Assembly: GCA_023395555.1 (NCBI GenBank) | Contig: JAEWYQ010000045.1 | Coordinates: forward strand, 1-29,951 | DNA length: 29,951 nucleotides | From: Bacillota bacterium | Lineage (GTDB): Bacteria; Bacillota; Clostridia; Lachnospirales; Lachnospiraceae | Reading direction: 5' to 3' | Shown: positions 1 through 8,284 of the stretch, piece after piece | Layout: each line of letters starts with the position of its first letter | Position numbering within the stretch: the stretch's first letter is position 1 | Position numbers and translations under genes: made by a program | Notes under the pieces: model-generated | Told to the model about the DNA's origin: nothing | The model's input: only the letters and a program-made list of their open reading frames with translations | Databases searched by the model: none

Positions 1-86
1 CCGTTTTTGCATCGCATCGTAACCGCTGTTCCTAATACGCAAAATAGTCTCGGACATGCCGAGACTGGTGCGACTGCCTGTCGCAC
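1..86 (-). mobile_element. 5' end of a second group II intron copy (runs off the left edge)
   Basis: These 86 bases are identical to 20,575-20,660, the 5' end of the intron described at 18,497-20,660. On the minus strand the intron begins with GTGCG at position 86, followed by two hairpins (GTGCGAC/GTCGCAC and AGTCTCGG/CCGAGACT). The upstream exon (minus strand) ends in a hairpin and T-tract at 87-114, so this copy lies directly behind an intrinsic terminator. The rest of the intron is outside the window. Confidence 0.85.
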
Positions 87-87
87 G

Positions 88-119
88 TAAAAAAGGACAG
101 TTATGGGACTGTCCTTTTT
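88..119 (-). terminator. Intrinsic terminator downstream of ftsH, probably bidirectional
   Basis: A 7-bp perfect stem, GGACAGT (95-101) with ACTGTCC (108-114), has six A's on its left and five T's on its right, so it has a T-tract in both directions. On the minus strand it would end the tilS-hpt-ftsH transcript. A group II intron starts two bases past its T-tract. The stretch from here to the ftsH stop (about 115-285) shows no gene. Confidence 0.75.
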
Positions 120-285
120 CGGAGAAGGTATTTTTGTTACTTATGGGGGGTGTAGCAAAAACTATATAATGTATTGGGGTTTACAAACATAGTATAGCAT
201 GACATTCAAAATAAGTCTGCACAAACATTACAAATTTCCAATGAATTTTTCGTCATTATGCACAAATCCGTATTCCCACTCATTC

Positions 286-2130
286 TTACGCCTCTGTGCT
301 TTCCGACACCTTCCTTGCATCGAATAAAGCCTCAAACTCTTCTCTGGTAATCCGCTCTTTTTCCATCAGAAGATCCGCACAGGCATCCAGTATATCCCGG
401 TACTCTGTCAAGACGTGCTTTGCTTCCCTGTAACAGTCATCAATGATGGATTTCACCTCATCATCAATCCGGTTAGCAATATTCTCACTATAGCTTCTGG
501 TATGTGCCAGGTCTCTTCCGATAAACACTTCATCGTCATCGGAATCGTAGTTCACCATTCCGATGGCATCGGAGAAACCATAACGGGTAATCATGGCTCT
601 CGCGGTCTTGGTGGCAACCTTAATATCCTGGGAAGCCCCGGTAGTAATATCATCAAATACCAGTTCCTCCGCAGCCCTGCCGGCCAGATCCACAATGATC
701 TCCTGACGCATTCTGCCCCTGGTATTAAACATTTCATCTCTTTCCGGAAGAGGCATGGTAAAGCCTGCCGCGCCGTTTCCGGTGGGAATAATGGATACGG
801 TGTAAACCGGCCCCACATCCGGCAGGATATGGAACAGAATCGCGTGACCCGCTTCGTGGAACGCGGTGATCCGCTTCTCCTTCTCGGTGATCACCTTGCT
901 CTTCTTCTCCGTGCCAATTCCCACTTTAATAAAGGATTTCTTAATATCCTCGCCGGTGATATAGTTCCTGTTGTCTCTGGCGGCGCTGATGGCAGATTCA
1001 TTCATCAGATTCTCCAGATCCGCGCCGGTGAAGCCGGCTGTGGTCTGGGCCACCTGCTTCAGATCCACATCGTCACCCAGAGGCTTTCCTTTGGCATGAA
1101 CCTGAAGGATCTCTTCTCTTCCCTTCACATCCGGGCGGCCTACGGTAACCTTACGGTCAAAGCGTCCGGGACGAAGGATGGCGGGATCCAGAATATCCAC
1201 ACGGTTTGTTGCCGCCATGACAATGATGCCTTCATTTACCCCAAAGCCGTCCATTTCCACCAGCAGCTGGTTCAAGGTCTGCTCTCTCTCATCATGACCG
1301 CCGCCCATACCGGTTCCTCTGCGTCTGGCAACCGCATCAATCTCATCGATAAATACAATACAGGGAGAATTCTTCTTGGCGTCCTCAAATAAATCCCTTA
1401 CACGGGAAGCACCCACACCGACGAACATTTCTACGAAGTCGGAGCCGGAGATGGAGAAGAAAGGAACTCCCGCCTCTCCTGCAACAGCCTTTGCCAGCAG
1501 GGTCTTACCGGTTCCGGGAGGTCCCACCAGCAATACTCCCTTGGGGATGCGGGCTCCAACCTGGATATATTTCTTAGGCGATTTCAGGAAATCAACGATT
1601 TCCTTCAGCTCATCCTTTTCCTCATCCAAACCTGCCACATTCTTAAACGTCGTATGCTTATTCTCCTCCGTGGTCATCTTGGCGCGGCTTTTGCCAAAGT
1701 TCATCACCTTGCTGTTTCCTCCGCCTACCGATGCCTGATTGGATAAAAAGGAAAATAATACGATGATAATAATAAATACCAGGATATATGGCAATACCGA
1801 TGTCAGAAACCAGCTTGGCTTGGAGATGGTATGAATCGCCGTGTCCACCCCGGCTTCTTCGGCAAGTGTCTCAATCTCCCGGATATCAAGCACATGAAAA
1901 CTAACGCTCTTTCCACTCTTCAGGACAGCGGTAACATCTCCAATGTGCGCCGTTTCATTGGGATAGATCTCAATGGATTTCACCTGGCTGTTCTCTATAT
2001 CCTTCACAAATTGTGTTTTGCTGTATTCATCCTGACTATTTAATTCAAGATGATTCGAGATATAAAACGTAGCAATCACAATCAGCAGAATGATAATGTA
2101 CCAGCCGTATCCCTTCATCTGTTTTCTCAC
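286..2130 (-). CDS. ftsH: ATP-dependent zinc metalloprotease FtsH
   Basis: This membrane-bound AAA+ protease forms hexamers and degrades misfolded membrane proteins and short-lived regulators. The 614-aa protein has the standard layout. A first membrane segment lies at about residues 9-24, an extracytoplasmic loop follows, and a second membrane segment lies at about 107-131. The AAA domain has Walker A GPPGTGKT (203-210), Walker B VFIDEIDA, and the second region of homology ending in RPGRFDR. The zinc-protease motif HEAGH is at 425-429, followed by a TTGASQD segment that carries the likely third zinc ligand. The start is GTG, with AAAGGAGG seven bases upstream. It is the last gene of the tilS-hpt-ftsH cluster, as in Bacillus, 65 bp after hpt. 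The length and motifs are normal. Confidence 0.97.
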   Translation of the reverse strand: MRKQMKGYGWYIIILLIVIATFYISNHLELNSQDEYSKTQFVKDIENSQVKSIEIYPNETAHIGDVTAVLKSGKSVSFHVLDIREIETLAEEAGVDTAIHTISKPSWFLTSVLPYILVFIIIIVLFSFLSNQASVGGGNSKVMNFGKSRAKMTTEENKHTTFKNVAGLDEEKDELKEIVDFLKSPKKYIQVGARIPKGVLLVGPPGTGKTLLAKAVAGEAGVPFFSISGSDFVEMFVGVGASRVRDLFEDAKKNSPCIVFIDEIDAVARRRGTGMGGGHDEREQTLNQLLVEMDGFGVNEGIIVMAATNRVDILDPAILRPGRFDRKVTVGRPDVKGREEILQVHAKGKPLGDDVDLKQVAQTTAGFTGADLENLMNESAISAARDNRNYITGEDIKKSFIKVGIGTEKKSKVITEKEKRITAFHEAGHAILFHILPDVGPVYTVSIIPTGNGAAGFTMPLPERDEMFNTRGRMRQEIIVDLAGRAAEELVFDDITTGASQDIKVATKTARAMITRYGFSDAIGMVNYDSDDDEVFIGRDLAHTRSYSENIANRIDDEVKSIIDDCYREAKHVLTEYRDILDACADLLMEKERITREEFEALFDARKVSESTEA

Positions 2131-2195
2131 TAAACAACCTCCTTTATCACTATACTGGCAGAAGAGGAAACCCCTCCTGTCATTAGAATTCTTTT

Positions 2196-2720
2196 TTATT
2201 CATTCTCAACCACACCTACATAGGGTAGGTTCCGATAGAACTGATCATAATCCAGACCATAGCCCAATACAAATTCATCGGGAATTACAAAGCCGACATA
2301 TTTCACATCCACATCCGTAACCCTTCTGTCCGGCTTATCCAGCAGGGTGCAGATCTCCAGACTCTTGGGTGCCCTGGCCCCGAGAAGATTCTTCAGATGA
2401 GCCAGCGTATGTCCGGAATCAATAATATCCTCCACAATAAGTACGTTCCTTCCCTCAATGGATTCATCCAGATCCTTCAGAATACGGACTCTCCCTGAGC
2501 TGACCGTTTCGCTTCCGTAGCTTGATACGGACATAAAATCCATGGTAACCGGAAGGGTAAGGCGTTTTGCCAAATCACAGCTGAAGAATACGCTGCCCTT
2601 CAAAATCGAGATGAGGTGAACCGTTTCCCCTTTATAATCCCTGCTGATCTCCCCGGCAAGCTCCCGTATCCTCTTACTGATCTGTTCCTCCGTTATCATT
2701 GTCCTTATCGTATGCTCCAT
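2196..2720 (-). CDS. hpt: Hypoxanthine (guanine) phosphoribosyltransferase
   Basis: The enzyme transfers phosphoribose from PRPP to hypoxanthine or guanine for cytosolic purine salvage. The PRPP-binding loop VLIVEDIIDSGHTL is at residues 93-106, the typical type I PRTase signature. The 174-aa length is normal for the family. I chose the ATG at 2720 because GGAGGAG lies seven bases upstream; an in-frame ATG seven codons earlier has no such site. The start lies inside the 3' end of tilS (47-bp overlap), indicating translational coupling. The tilS-hpt-ftsH order is conserved in Firmicutes. Confidence 0.95.
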   Translation of the reverse strand: MEHTIRTMITEEQISKRIRELAGEISRDYKGETVHLISILKGSVFFSCDLAKRLTLPVTMDFMSVSSYGSETVSSGRVRILKDLDESIEGRNVLIVEDIIDSGHTLAHLKNLLGARAPKSLEICTLLDKPDRRVTDVDVKYVGFVIPDEFVLGYGLDYDQFYRNLPYVGVVENE

Positions 2721-4200
2721 ACTGCTTCTCCTCCATATCAAACATTTTTATCACCAGTATCCTTGTTGTTGTTTCATCCACCTTATATCTTTCACTCATC
2801 CGGTCTTCCCCGCCGGTAATCCACATGATATGGCTGCCATCGGCAACGAGAAGTCTGCTGTCTCTGAGCCTGCGGGGAACCTTATGATCGATAAAATAAT
2901 CCTTCAGCTTCTTGCTGCCCCCTGAAGCGTTAATCTGAAGGTAATCCCCTTCTCTTCTTGTTCTGATTTCAACAGCATTTTCTATTTTATCATAATCGAA
3001 CCATTTCGTACAACTACTTTTCGGAATAAGCTGGTTATTTTTACTGCGGATCAGCTCCGCCTCCACAAACTTTGCACCCGGCAGGACCTCTGTTTTGCCC
3101 GGTATCTTAATCTTAACGGGTTGGAAGGATTCCTGCAAGCCGTTTTCCGCAAAATTTCCTCCGGTCTGTTTCTGAGCCGGCTTCTGTATTACGATATCAC
3201 CGTATTCCTGTCTGGCTGTAAGCCCTCCGGGCAGATGCACCTGCTTTCCGCTCTCCTTCTCCAGCAGGGACAGCACCGCCTCCACATGCTTCGCCTCCAG
3301 ATCCCTCCCGCCGCCTGACAATTCCTCCAGAATCAGCCGGATGATGCCCTTTTGAATTACAATATGCTCACCGCCCAGCTCCCGGATGCCTATTCTGCAG
3401 CCGGCCTCTTCTCTCCGCAGCAGGGCCTCACAGCGCCGCCGGATATTTCCCCTTACAAAGTCCTCAATTTCCCGCAGCGTTCCCGCCGCCTCGGCAATAT
3501 GATCAATGCTCCGGGAATTAATCTCCCTGGAAGCATAGGCAAGAATTCTGTGCCGGATCTTATTTCTGCTGTAATCCTCTGTCAGATTGGTGGAGTCCGT
3601 AAGATACCCGATCCCCTCCCTGCCAAGATATGCCTCGATCTCCGATCGTGTAACACCCAGCAGCGGCCTGATTAAAATAATATCGCTAAAATCCCCGGGG
3701 AAAGCCCTTACCGCATCGATTCCGGTCAGGCCGCGAAGGCCGGATCCCCGAAACAAATGAAAAAGCACGGTTTCGGCATGATCGTTTTTATTATGCGCAA
3801 TTGCGATCTTATTACACCCGTAAGTTTTACAAACCTGCAAAAATGTGTCATATCGGAACTTTCGCCCGGCCTCTTCCTCGCTCATGCCCTCCCGGTCCGC
3901 CAGAGCCCGCACATCGCAATGAAAACTCAGAAAGGGAAGCTCTTCCTTCCGGCACAGCTCTCTGACATAGTCTTCATCCCGCTCCGCTTCGTCTCCGCGA
4001 ATCCCATGGTTTATATGCACGATCACCAGCGTCAGCTCATATTCACTCCGAAGGCATCCCAGAACATGCAAAAGACAGATAGAATCGGCGCCTCCGGATA
4101 CCCCAAGGACAATCCTATCCCCTCTCTTAAGCATCTTATTCTCTGTTATAAAAGATCTTACTTCTTGCAGCATCTGTTCCTGTCCCATGATACTCATCAT
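2674..4200 (-). CDS. tilS: tRNA(Ile)-lysidine synthetase TilS
   Basis: TilS uses ATP to join lysine to C34 of the CAU-anticodon tRNA-Ile, changing its specificity from Met to Ile. The N-type ATP-pyrophosphatase P-loop SGGADS is at residues 35-40, followed by the conserved HINHGIRG and IAHNKND segments and the C-terminal TilS domain. At 508 aa it is somewhat longer than many homologues. Several in-frame ATGs cluster at the start (4200, 4197, 4188) and none has a strong ribosome site, so the exact start is uncertain. A sigma-A promoter lies upstream at 4257-4285, after spoIIE. Its 3' end overlaps hpt. Confidence 0.93.
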   Translation of the reverse strand: MMSIMGQEQMLQEVRSFITENKMLKRGDRIVLGVSGGADSICLLHVLGCLRSEYELTLVIVHINHGIRGDEAERDEDYVRELCRKEELPFLSFHCDVRALADREGMSEEEAGRKFRYDTFLQVCKTYGCNKIAIAHNKNDHAETVLFHLFRGSGLRGLTGIDAVRAFPGDFSDIILIRPLLGVTRSEIEAYLGREGIGYLTDSTNLTEDYSRNKIRHRILAYASREINSRSIDHIAEAAGTLREIEDFVRGNIRRRCEALLRREEAGCRIGIRELGGEHIVIQKGIIRLILEELSGGGRDLEAKHVEAVLSLLEKESGKQVHLPGGLTARQEYGDIVIQKPAQKQTGGNFAENGLQESFQPVKIKIPGKTEVLPGAKFVEAELIRSKNNQLIPKSSCTKWFDYDKIENAVEIRTRREGDYLQINASGGSKKLKDYFIDHKVPRRLRDSRLLVADGSHIMWITGGEDRMSERYKVDETTTRILVIKMFDMEEKQYGAYDKDNDNGGTDQ

Positions 4201-4256
4201 ATTCCCCGGCCCGGTATTTCTGCCGGTCCTGCGCTGTTCAAATCTGCGATAATAGC

Positions 4257-4285
4257 ATTCTACCCCTTTTGCTCTTATATTTCAA
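4257..4285 (-). promoter_or_regulatory. Sigma-A type promoter for tilS-hpt-ftsH
   Basis: On the minus strand TTGAAA (4280-4285) and TAGAAT (4257-4262) are separated by 17 bp, about 57 bp ahead of tilS. It lies just after the spoIIE stop, so the housekeeping genes need not depend on the sporulation transcript. Confidence 0.55.
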
Positions 4286-4306
4286 TGCAATATTTTCAAA
4301 TTCCTT

Positions 4307-6586
4307 TTATTTCATCCATATTCCCGCGGTTATTACCGTCATATCATCCATGGGCACATAATTGCTCTGGGACAGGGTCCGTTCCAGAACACGGTTGGCT
4401 ATCTCCTGGGGGTTCTTGCTCTTTATCTCCAGCAGCAGCTGCTCCAGAAAGGCTTCCTTATTCTCTCCGGGAATGCAGTCCAGCACGCCGTCCGTCACCA
4501 GCACAACAATATCCCCCTCATACAATTTCTTTGTTACGGTATCATAGTCCACATTACCGAACATTCCTATGGGCAGGGTTGTGGATGCAATCGTCTCAAC
4601 CCAGTCCCCCCTCTTGATAAAGGTGGCGGCAGCTCCGATTTTGATAAATTCACACATACCGGTAAAGAGATTGATGATACTCATATCAATGGTGGAAAAA
4701 GTCTGCTTGTCGGATTTCAGCACCAGACTGGAGTTAATGAGCTTAATGGCAGTCTCCGCTTTAAAGCCTGCCTCAATCATCTGTTCCAGAAGGGACATCA
4801 CCGTCTCGCTTTCCTCCCCCGCCTCCTTTCCGGTTCCCATACCGTCGGACAGGGCGATCATAAACTCCCCGTTCTCCAAGCGAAGAATAGAGAAATTATC
4901 CCCGGATACATTTTCCTTCATGGCTCTGGCAACGCCCGTCAGCACCTTGAACTTGGTATCCTCCAGAAAGCAGTAGCTGTCATAATCCTTGGCTATAACG
5001 GACTTGGAGGCTTCGGATGCCTTCACACGGATGCCCAGAGCCTCCGAGACATACCCGGAGGCCTCTTTCGCCGTAATGCATCTTCCTCCCCTGCATGCGG
5101 CCGTCAGATACACCTCCTTACGCCTGTCCTCCCGTTCCAGTACCGTGATCTCCTTCACCATAATATGCTCCGATTTCAGCCTGTGGGCCACCCGTTCCTC
5201 CTCCGCCCGGAACATTTGATCCGCCTCATAGATCTCCCCGGTAATCTCCTGTATCACCCCGGATACCTCCCGAAGCTGCTCCGCGATCACTTCCCTGCTC
5301 TCCGAAATCCTGCTCTGCCAGATCTGGTTCAGCTTGGCGATCTCAAATCCCCGGTTGGTCTCTGTTATAAAATCCTCCACACTGATGCAGCTGTCCAGAA
5401 AATGCATGGGGATATCCTCCTTCGTGATTTTCCCCTTCCTTTCCGCGACCTCAAACATCATACTGGCGGCCTGATAAGTCTCCTGAAAGCTGCTTTCCCA
5501 GCAGGAGGTGCACTGTTCACAATTCCGGCACAGCTTTTCGGAGATTTCCTCAAAAATATGGTTGATTTCCTTTTGCTTCAGCCTGGTCTGCTTCTCTGTA
5601 ATGGTATCCAGGGTCTTGGACAGCTTCAAAAAGGATTCGGCAAAAATCTTCATCCTCAGCCTGGCTATTTTTTTTAAATTTTGAGCGGCAAGCTGTTCCT
5701 GGCGCCCGGTTCCGCCCGCCGCATCAACGCGGTAAACCATGCTGCCCGGCAGCAGGATAAATATCAGGACTGCCGACAGCAGCGCCCCCATCTCCTTCGG
5801 CCCCAGCACCATTTTCTCATTCACAATCCCGGTGGCAAAAGCGATAATCATATAGACCGCACCGCAGGAAAACCGCCCCATCTCGCGAAAGACCGCCGTC
5901 AGGATGCTCATCATGGTGAACATTCCGATATCCGCAGCGGAGGCTCCCCGCAGGCTCAGTGCAAAGCCGCAAAGGGCCGCTGTTATGGTTCCCTGTCCGG
6001 CGCCGTATTTGTAAGTGAAGTACAGAACCAGAAAATATGCCGCTGTATGGGCCGGTGCCAGATACTCTATGCCCAGATCGGGAATTGCATACAATAATAC
6101 GGCAATAGTCAATGCCATGCTTACCATCTGCTCGTTATTCATCCGGGTTCCCTTCCGTGCTTCCAGCAGATAATCAATTCCCTGACGGAATATTCCCGCA
6201 GAGATAAAAGCAATCAGACCTTCCAATACCGCCATGATAACATAACGGCTGACCGATCCCTCCGAGGCAACCTCCATCAAGGAGAAGAGGGTCAGACAGA
6301 CGCAGGGAATCAGATGAAGAATGGTCTTGGAGCTGCTCCTGTCCTTGAACAGAGGCGTCTCCATAATAACTAAAGCAGTGACCAGAGTTAGGGAATACTT
6401 CAATATTCCGGCTGTCCCCAGGCTGGTCAGGATACCGAATAACGCTACGGCCAGCGCCCAGCCCCCTCCGGTCCCCGCAAGATATGCCGCGGTAAAATAA
6501 CCGACTGCCAATGGATTCATAGAATAAAAGGCTGCTCTTGCAACCAGGATACCGATCAGATGAATTAGTAACTTTTTTCTTTTCAT
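4307..6586 (-). CDS. spoIIE: Stage II sporulation protein E (SpoIIE), membrane PP2C phosphatase
   Basis: SpoIIE dephosphorylates the anti-anti-sigma factor SpoIIAA, which releases sigma-F in the forespore, and it also acts at the polar septum. The protein has an N-terminal block of about ten hydrophobic segments (residues 5-290), a central cytoplasmic region with a Cys-rich CRNCEQCTSC stretch, and a C-terminal PP2C domain. Its metal motifs are SDGMGTG (about 580), VTDGVLD (about 698) and MDDMTV (about 746). I chose the ATG at 6586 (759 aa) because GGAG lies six bases upstream; an in-frame TTG four codons earlier is possible. The upstream promoter has the 21-bp spacing and 0A boxes of a Spo0A-activated gene. 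Confidence 0.96.
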   Translation of the reverse strand: MKRKKLLIHLIGILVARAAFYSMNPLAVGYFTAAYLAGTGGGWALAVALFGILTSLGTAGILKYSLTLVTALVIMETPLFKDRSSSKTILHLIPCVCLTLFSLMEVASEGSVSRYVIMAVLEGLIAFISAGIFRQGIDYLLEARKGTRMNNEQMVSMALTIAVLLYAIPDLGIEYLAPAHTAAYFLVLYFTYKYGAGQGTITAALCGFALSLRGASAADIGMFTMMSILTAVFREMGRFSCGAVYMIIAFATGIVNEKMVLGPKEMGALLSAVLIFILLPGSMVYRVDAAGGTGRQEQLAAQNLKKIARLRMKIFAESFLKLSKTLDTITEKQTRLKQKEINHIFEEISEKLCRNCEQCTSCWESSFQETYQAASMMFEVAERKGKITKEDIPMHFLDSCISVEDFITETNRGFEIAKLNQIWQSRISESREVIAEQLREVSGVIQEITGEIYEADQMFRAEEERVAHRLKSEHIMVKEITVLEREDRRKEVYLTAACRGGRCITAKEASGYVSEALGIRVKASEASKSVIAKDYDSYCFLEDTKFKVLTGVARAMKENVSGDNFSILRLENGEFMIALSDGMGTGKEAGEESETVMSLLEQMIEAGFKAETAIKLINSSLVLKSDKQTFSTIDMSIINLFTGMCEFIKIGAAATFIKRGDWVETIASTTLPIGMFGNVDYDTVTKKLYEGDIVVLVTDGVLDCIPGENKEAFLEQLLLEIKSKNPQEIANRVLERTLSQSNYVPMDDMTVITAGIWMK

Positions 6587-6635
6587 AGTCTTCTCCAACT
6601 CCCTTTCCAGTCCTCAAGATGATAATCGTGCTGTA

Positions 6636-6703
6636 ATTATAGGCAGGAGATTTTGAAATCTTTGTCAAAAGAGCTTCATCGGTTTAAAAAACTTTTTGAC
6701 AAG
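6636..6703 (-). promoter_or_regulatory. Spo0A-type spoIIE promoter: 21-bp spacer and two 0A boxes
   Basis: On the minus strand a perfect TTGACA (6663-6668) and a perfect TATAAT (6636-6641) are separated by 21 bp instead of 17. A perfect 0A box TTTGTCAAA (plus strand, 6661-6669) covers the -35. A second box, CTTGTCAAA (minus strand, 6695-6703), lies 34 bp upstream. In Bacillus, spoIIE and spoIIG promoters carry 21-22-bp spacers and need Spo0A-P bound at or next to the -35. The expected start of transcription is about 40 nt before the ATG. Confidence 0.8.
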
Positions 6704-6937
6704 ATTTCCACTAAATGGGTGATATTCTCGAATGCAGGCGGTTAATTCAGATTAAGACCATGATAAGATGGCAGCAAGCTGCCCGGTTTTATATTCAAAA
6801 TAAAGAGTCCGATTGCGGATTCTTGCGCTGCCGCGCGGTTGCCTCCAGGCAACATCTACCCATGCACAGAATGTGCATTTTGCGCGGCATGCGCATCCTG
6901 CGGGCATTTTATCGCATAGGGCGAACTTTCCTATACG
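6704..6937. other. Intergenic stretch with GC-rich hairpins, no gene seen
   Basis: Between the spoIIE promoter and the tRNA terminator I see no supported gene. The part at about 6815-6920 is dense in small inverted repeats (for example GTTGCC/GGCAAC at 6839-6855 and TGCACA/TGTGCA at 6864-6878). On the minus strand it contains GTAGATGTTGCC, which is also present at 10,441-10,455. A short minus-strand reading frame here has no ribosome site and is compositionally odd, so I do not call it. Confidence 0.5.
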
Positions 6938-6965
6938 AAAAAAGAGAGTTGTTTTCACAACTCCC
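6938..6965 (-). terminator. Intrinsic terminator of the tRNA-Met transcript
   Basis: On the minus strand an 8-bp stem (GGGAGTTG with CAACTCTC, including one G-U pair) and a 4-nt loop are followed by six T's. It lies 67 bp past the tRNA 3' end. No T-tract is present on the plus strand. Confidence 0.75.
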
Positions 6966-7031
6966 TGATAATAATTTCTTCAGCGGCACCAACAGTAAAA
7001 TAGTCTGAAGTTCATTTTCTGCATTAAAAAA

Positions 7032-7105
7032 TAGCGAAGGACGGATTTGAACCGCCGACACTGCGGGTATGAACCGCATGCTCTCGCCAACTGAGCTACT
7101 TCGCC
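7032..7105 (-). tRNA. tRNA-Met (anticodon CAU), probably elongator
   Basis: The 74-nt cloverleaf has acceptor arms GGCGAAG/CTTCGCT (G1-U72 pair), anticodon stem TGCGG/CCGCA with loop TTCATAC, T-stem GGCGG/CCGTC with loop TTCAAAT, and A73. CCA is not encoded. The anticodon is CAU. The initiator's run of three G-C pairs next to the anticodon loop is absent, so it is not tRNA-fMet. Elongator Met is most likely. A tRNA-Ile(CAU), the TilS substrate, cannot be fully excluded without comparing identity elements. Confidence 0.93.
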
Positions 7106-7120
7106 AAGACAACGAAATTA

Positions 7121-7149
7121 ATTATAACTGCTTTTATAGTGGTTGTCAA
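7121..7149 (-). promoter_or_regulatory. Consensus sigma-A promoter of the tRNA gene
   Basis: On the minus strand TTGACA (7144-7149) and TATAAT (7121-7126) are separated by exactly 17 bp, ending 15 bp before the tRNA 5' end. Both hexamers are perfect, as expected for a stable-RNA promoter. It begins five bases past the divIC stop. Confidence 0.85.
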
Positions 7150-7153
7150 CCAT

Positions 7154-7441
7154 TTATTTCTCTGCTTCAAAAAGAATCTCATCCTCATAGACAAGCCCCA
7201 GCTTCTCCCTGGCCATCTCCTCGATGTACTTATCCGTCTTCGTATATGCCTTATACTCCGCAATCTCTTCCTTGCGCTCCAAAGCTTCCCTCTTCTGCGC
7301 TTCCAGCCGGCTCAGCTTCAGCTCCGCCGCTTCCCGCTCCTGTCCCAGGCCTATTCTCCGATAGGATACAATTGCGCATAGTATCAGCACAACAAATGCT
7401 ATCACACCTATGCCTGTCCCCTTTTTTTGTCTTCTTCTCAT
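7154..7441 (-). CDS. divIC: Septum formation initiator DivIC/FtsB family
   Basis: This small bitopic division protein works with FtsL and DivIB/FtsQ at the septum. It has a basic cytoplasmic start (MRRRQKKG), one membrane segment at about residues 10-28, then an extracytoplasmic coiled coil rich in Glu, Lys and Leu (about 32-65), ending in the DivIC-type segment YIEEMAREKLGLVYEDEILF. I chose the ATG at 7441 (95 aa) because AGGAGA lies upstream at good distance. An ATG nine codons earlier lacks a ribosome site. It follows yabQ, as in Bacillus; the 210 bp between them has no supported gene. Confidence 0.88.
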   Translation of the reverse strand: MRRRQKKGTGIGVIAFVVLILCAIVSYRRIGLGQEREAAELKLSRLEAQKREALERKEEIAEYKAYTKTDKYIEEMAREKLGLVYEDEILFEAEK

Positions 7442-7651
7442 TTCATCCCATCTCCTGCCGCTGCCCATCCTATTGCGGGCATATTTTTCTGAGCTTCCGG
7501 TCCATTTCTCTGTCTTATGCTCCGGACTTCTTAATCTGCCGCTCTTTTGCGGCCTGATCTCCTACTCTTCGCTTCTTCTGCTTCGATCTCGTAATCCCCG
7601 TGTATCATTGCCTGGCTTCTCTATTTCCCGATGCCCCCGGCCGTCTGTTGA

Positions 7652-8275
7652 CTATTGTTTTATTCCCTGTACTCTTTTATTGTCTGCTTTCCTGTTCACC
7701 AATTTCTTCTTTTCTAATCTCTGTTTTTCTAATCTCTGTTTTTCTAATCTCTGTTTCTCTAGTCTCTGTTTCTCTAATTTTTGTTTCTCTATTTTCTCTA
7801 CTTTCTCGGCTTTCTCACGTTTTGCCTTCTCTTGCTTTATTTTAACCGATATCCGCCATTTTTTCAATCGTAATATTAACCTATTACATTTTTTTCTGCT
7901 TGCGGACAGCAGCATTTTAACAAGCCGAACCGTCTGTTTTACGGCGGCCTGGAAGGGCTGCAGCAGAGTTTTGAGCAGCTTTGTTATGAGTTCGACAACA
8001 AAGTCGCTGACAGCAAAATGATAAAGTATGGAGCCCAGCATCATTCCCAGGATGGAATACCCGCGAATAATTCCGTTGTTCTCCCGATAAATCATGGAAA
8101 ATATGAATATACTGGCTCCAACCCAGAAAATCAGATCCTGAATCGCAACCAAAAAAGCCCCGTGCTTTACCAGCCTTCTTAATATCCTTAGTATATCATA
8201 AATTAATAAGAGTATTCCCCCCCACAGAACAGAGATCAGAAAGAATTGCAGTTCAACGGTGATTGCCGGATTCAT
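7652..8275 (-). CDS. yabQ: Spore cortex biosynthesis protein YabQ
   Basis: YabQ is a mother-cell membrane protein localised to the outer forespore membrane and needed for cortex formation in Bacillus. The N-terminal part (about residues 1-100) has several hydrophobic segments with the family's GGILLLIYDILRILRR-like cytoplasmic loop. The C-terminal third is highly charged and contains tandem EKQRL repeats encoded by 15-bp DNA repeats (7711-7785). That tail probably forms a helix or coiled coil. The gene lies nine bases after yabP, so the pair is almost certainly one transcript. The N-terminal family match and the context make the call firm; the repeat tail is unusual. Confidence 0.88.
   Translation of the reverse strand: MNPAITVELQFFLISVLWGGILLLIYDILRILRRLVKHGAFLVAIQDLIFWVGASIFIFSMIYRENNGIIRGYSILGMMLGSILYHFAVSDFVVELITKLLKTLLQPFQAAVKQTVRLVKMLLSASRKKCNRLILRLKKWRISVKIKQEKAKREKAEKVEKIEKQKLEKQRLEKQRLEKQRLEKQRLEKKKLVNRKADNKRVQGIKQ
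7711..7785 (-). repeat. 15-bp tandem repeat inside yabQ (EKQRL units)
   Basis: Five consecutive 15-bp units lie in the yabQ 3' region. The first three (7711-7755) are identical and the next two differ by a few bases. Each encodes a Lys-Gln-Arg/Lys-Leu-Glu pentapeptide, and because the unit is a multiple of three, copy-number changes stay in frame. Confidence 0.9.
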
Positions 8276-8284
8276 AGATGCCTC

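Noticed and set aside
415..1392. Long plus-strand frame opposite ftsH (325 codons)
   Set aside because: It is the antisense shadow of a highly conserved gene. It has no ribosome site and no recognisable domain.
6752..6958. Cys- and Ala-rich minus-strand frame of 68 codons
   Set aside because: It lies across palindromic repeats and the tRNA terminator, with no ribosome site. It is better explained as repeat DNA.
7711..7785. Regular repeats that might suggest a CRISPR array
   Set aside because: The units are contiguous, coding and without spacers. No repeat-spacer array exists in the window.
7410..8021. Plus-strand frame of 203 codons with repeated LCFSN residues
   Set aside because: It is antisense to divIC and yabQ. 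The repeat is simply the complement of the yabQ tandem repeat.
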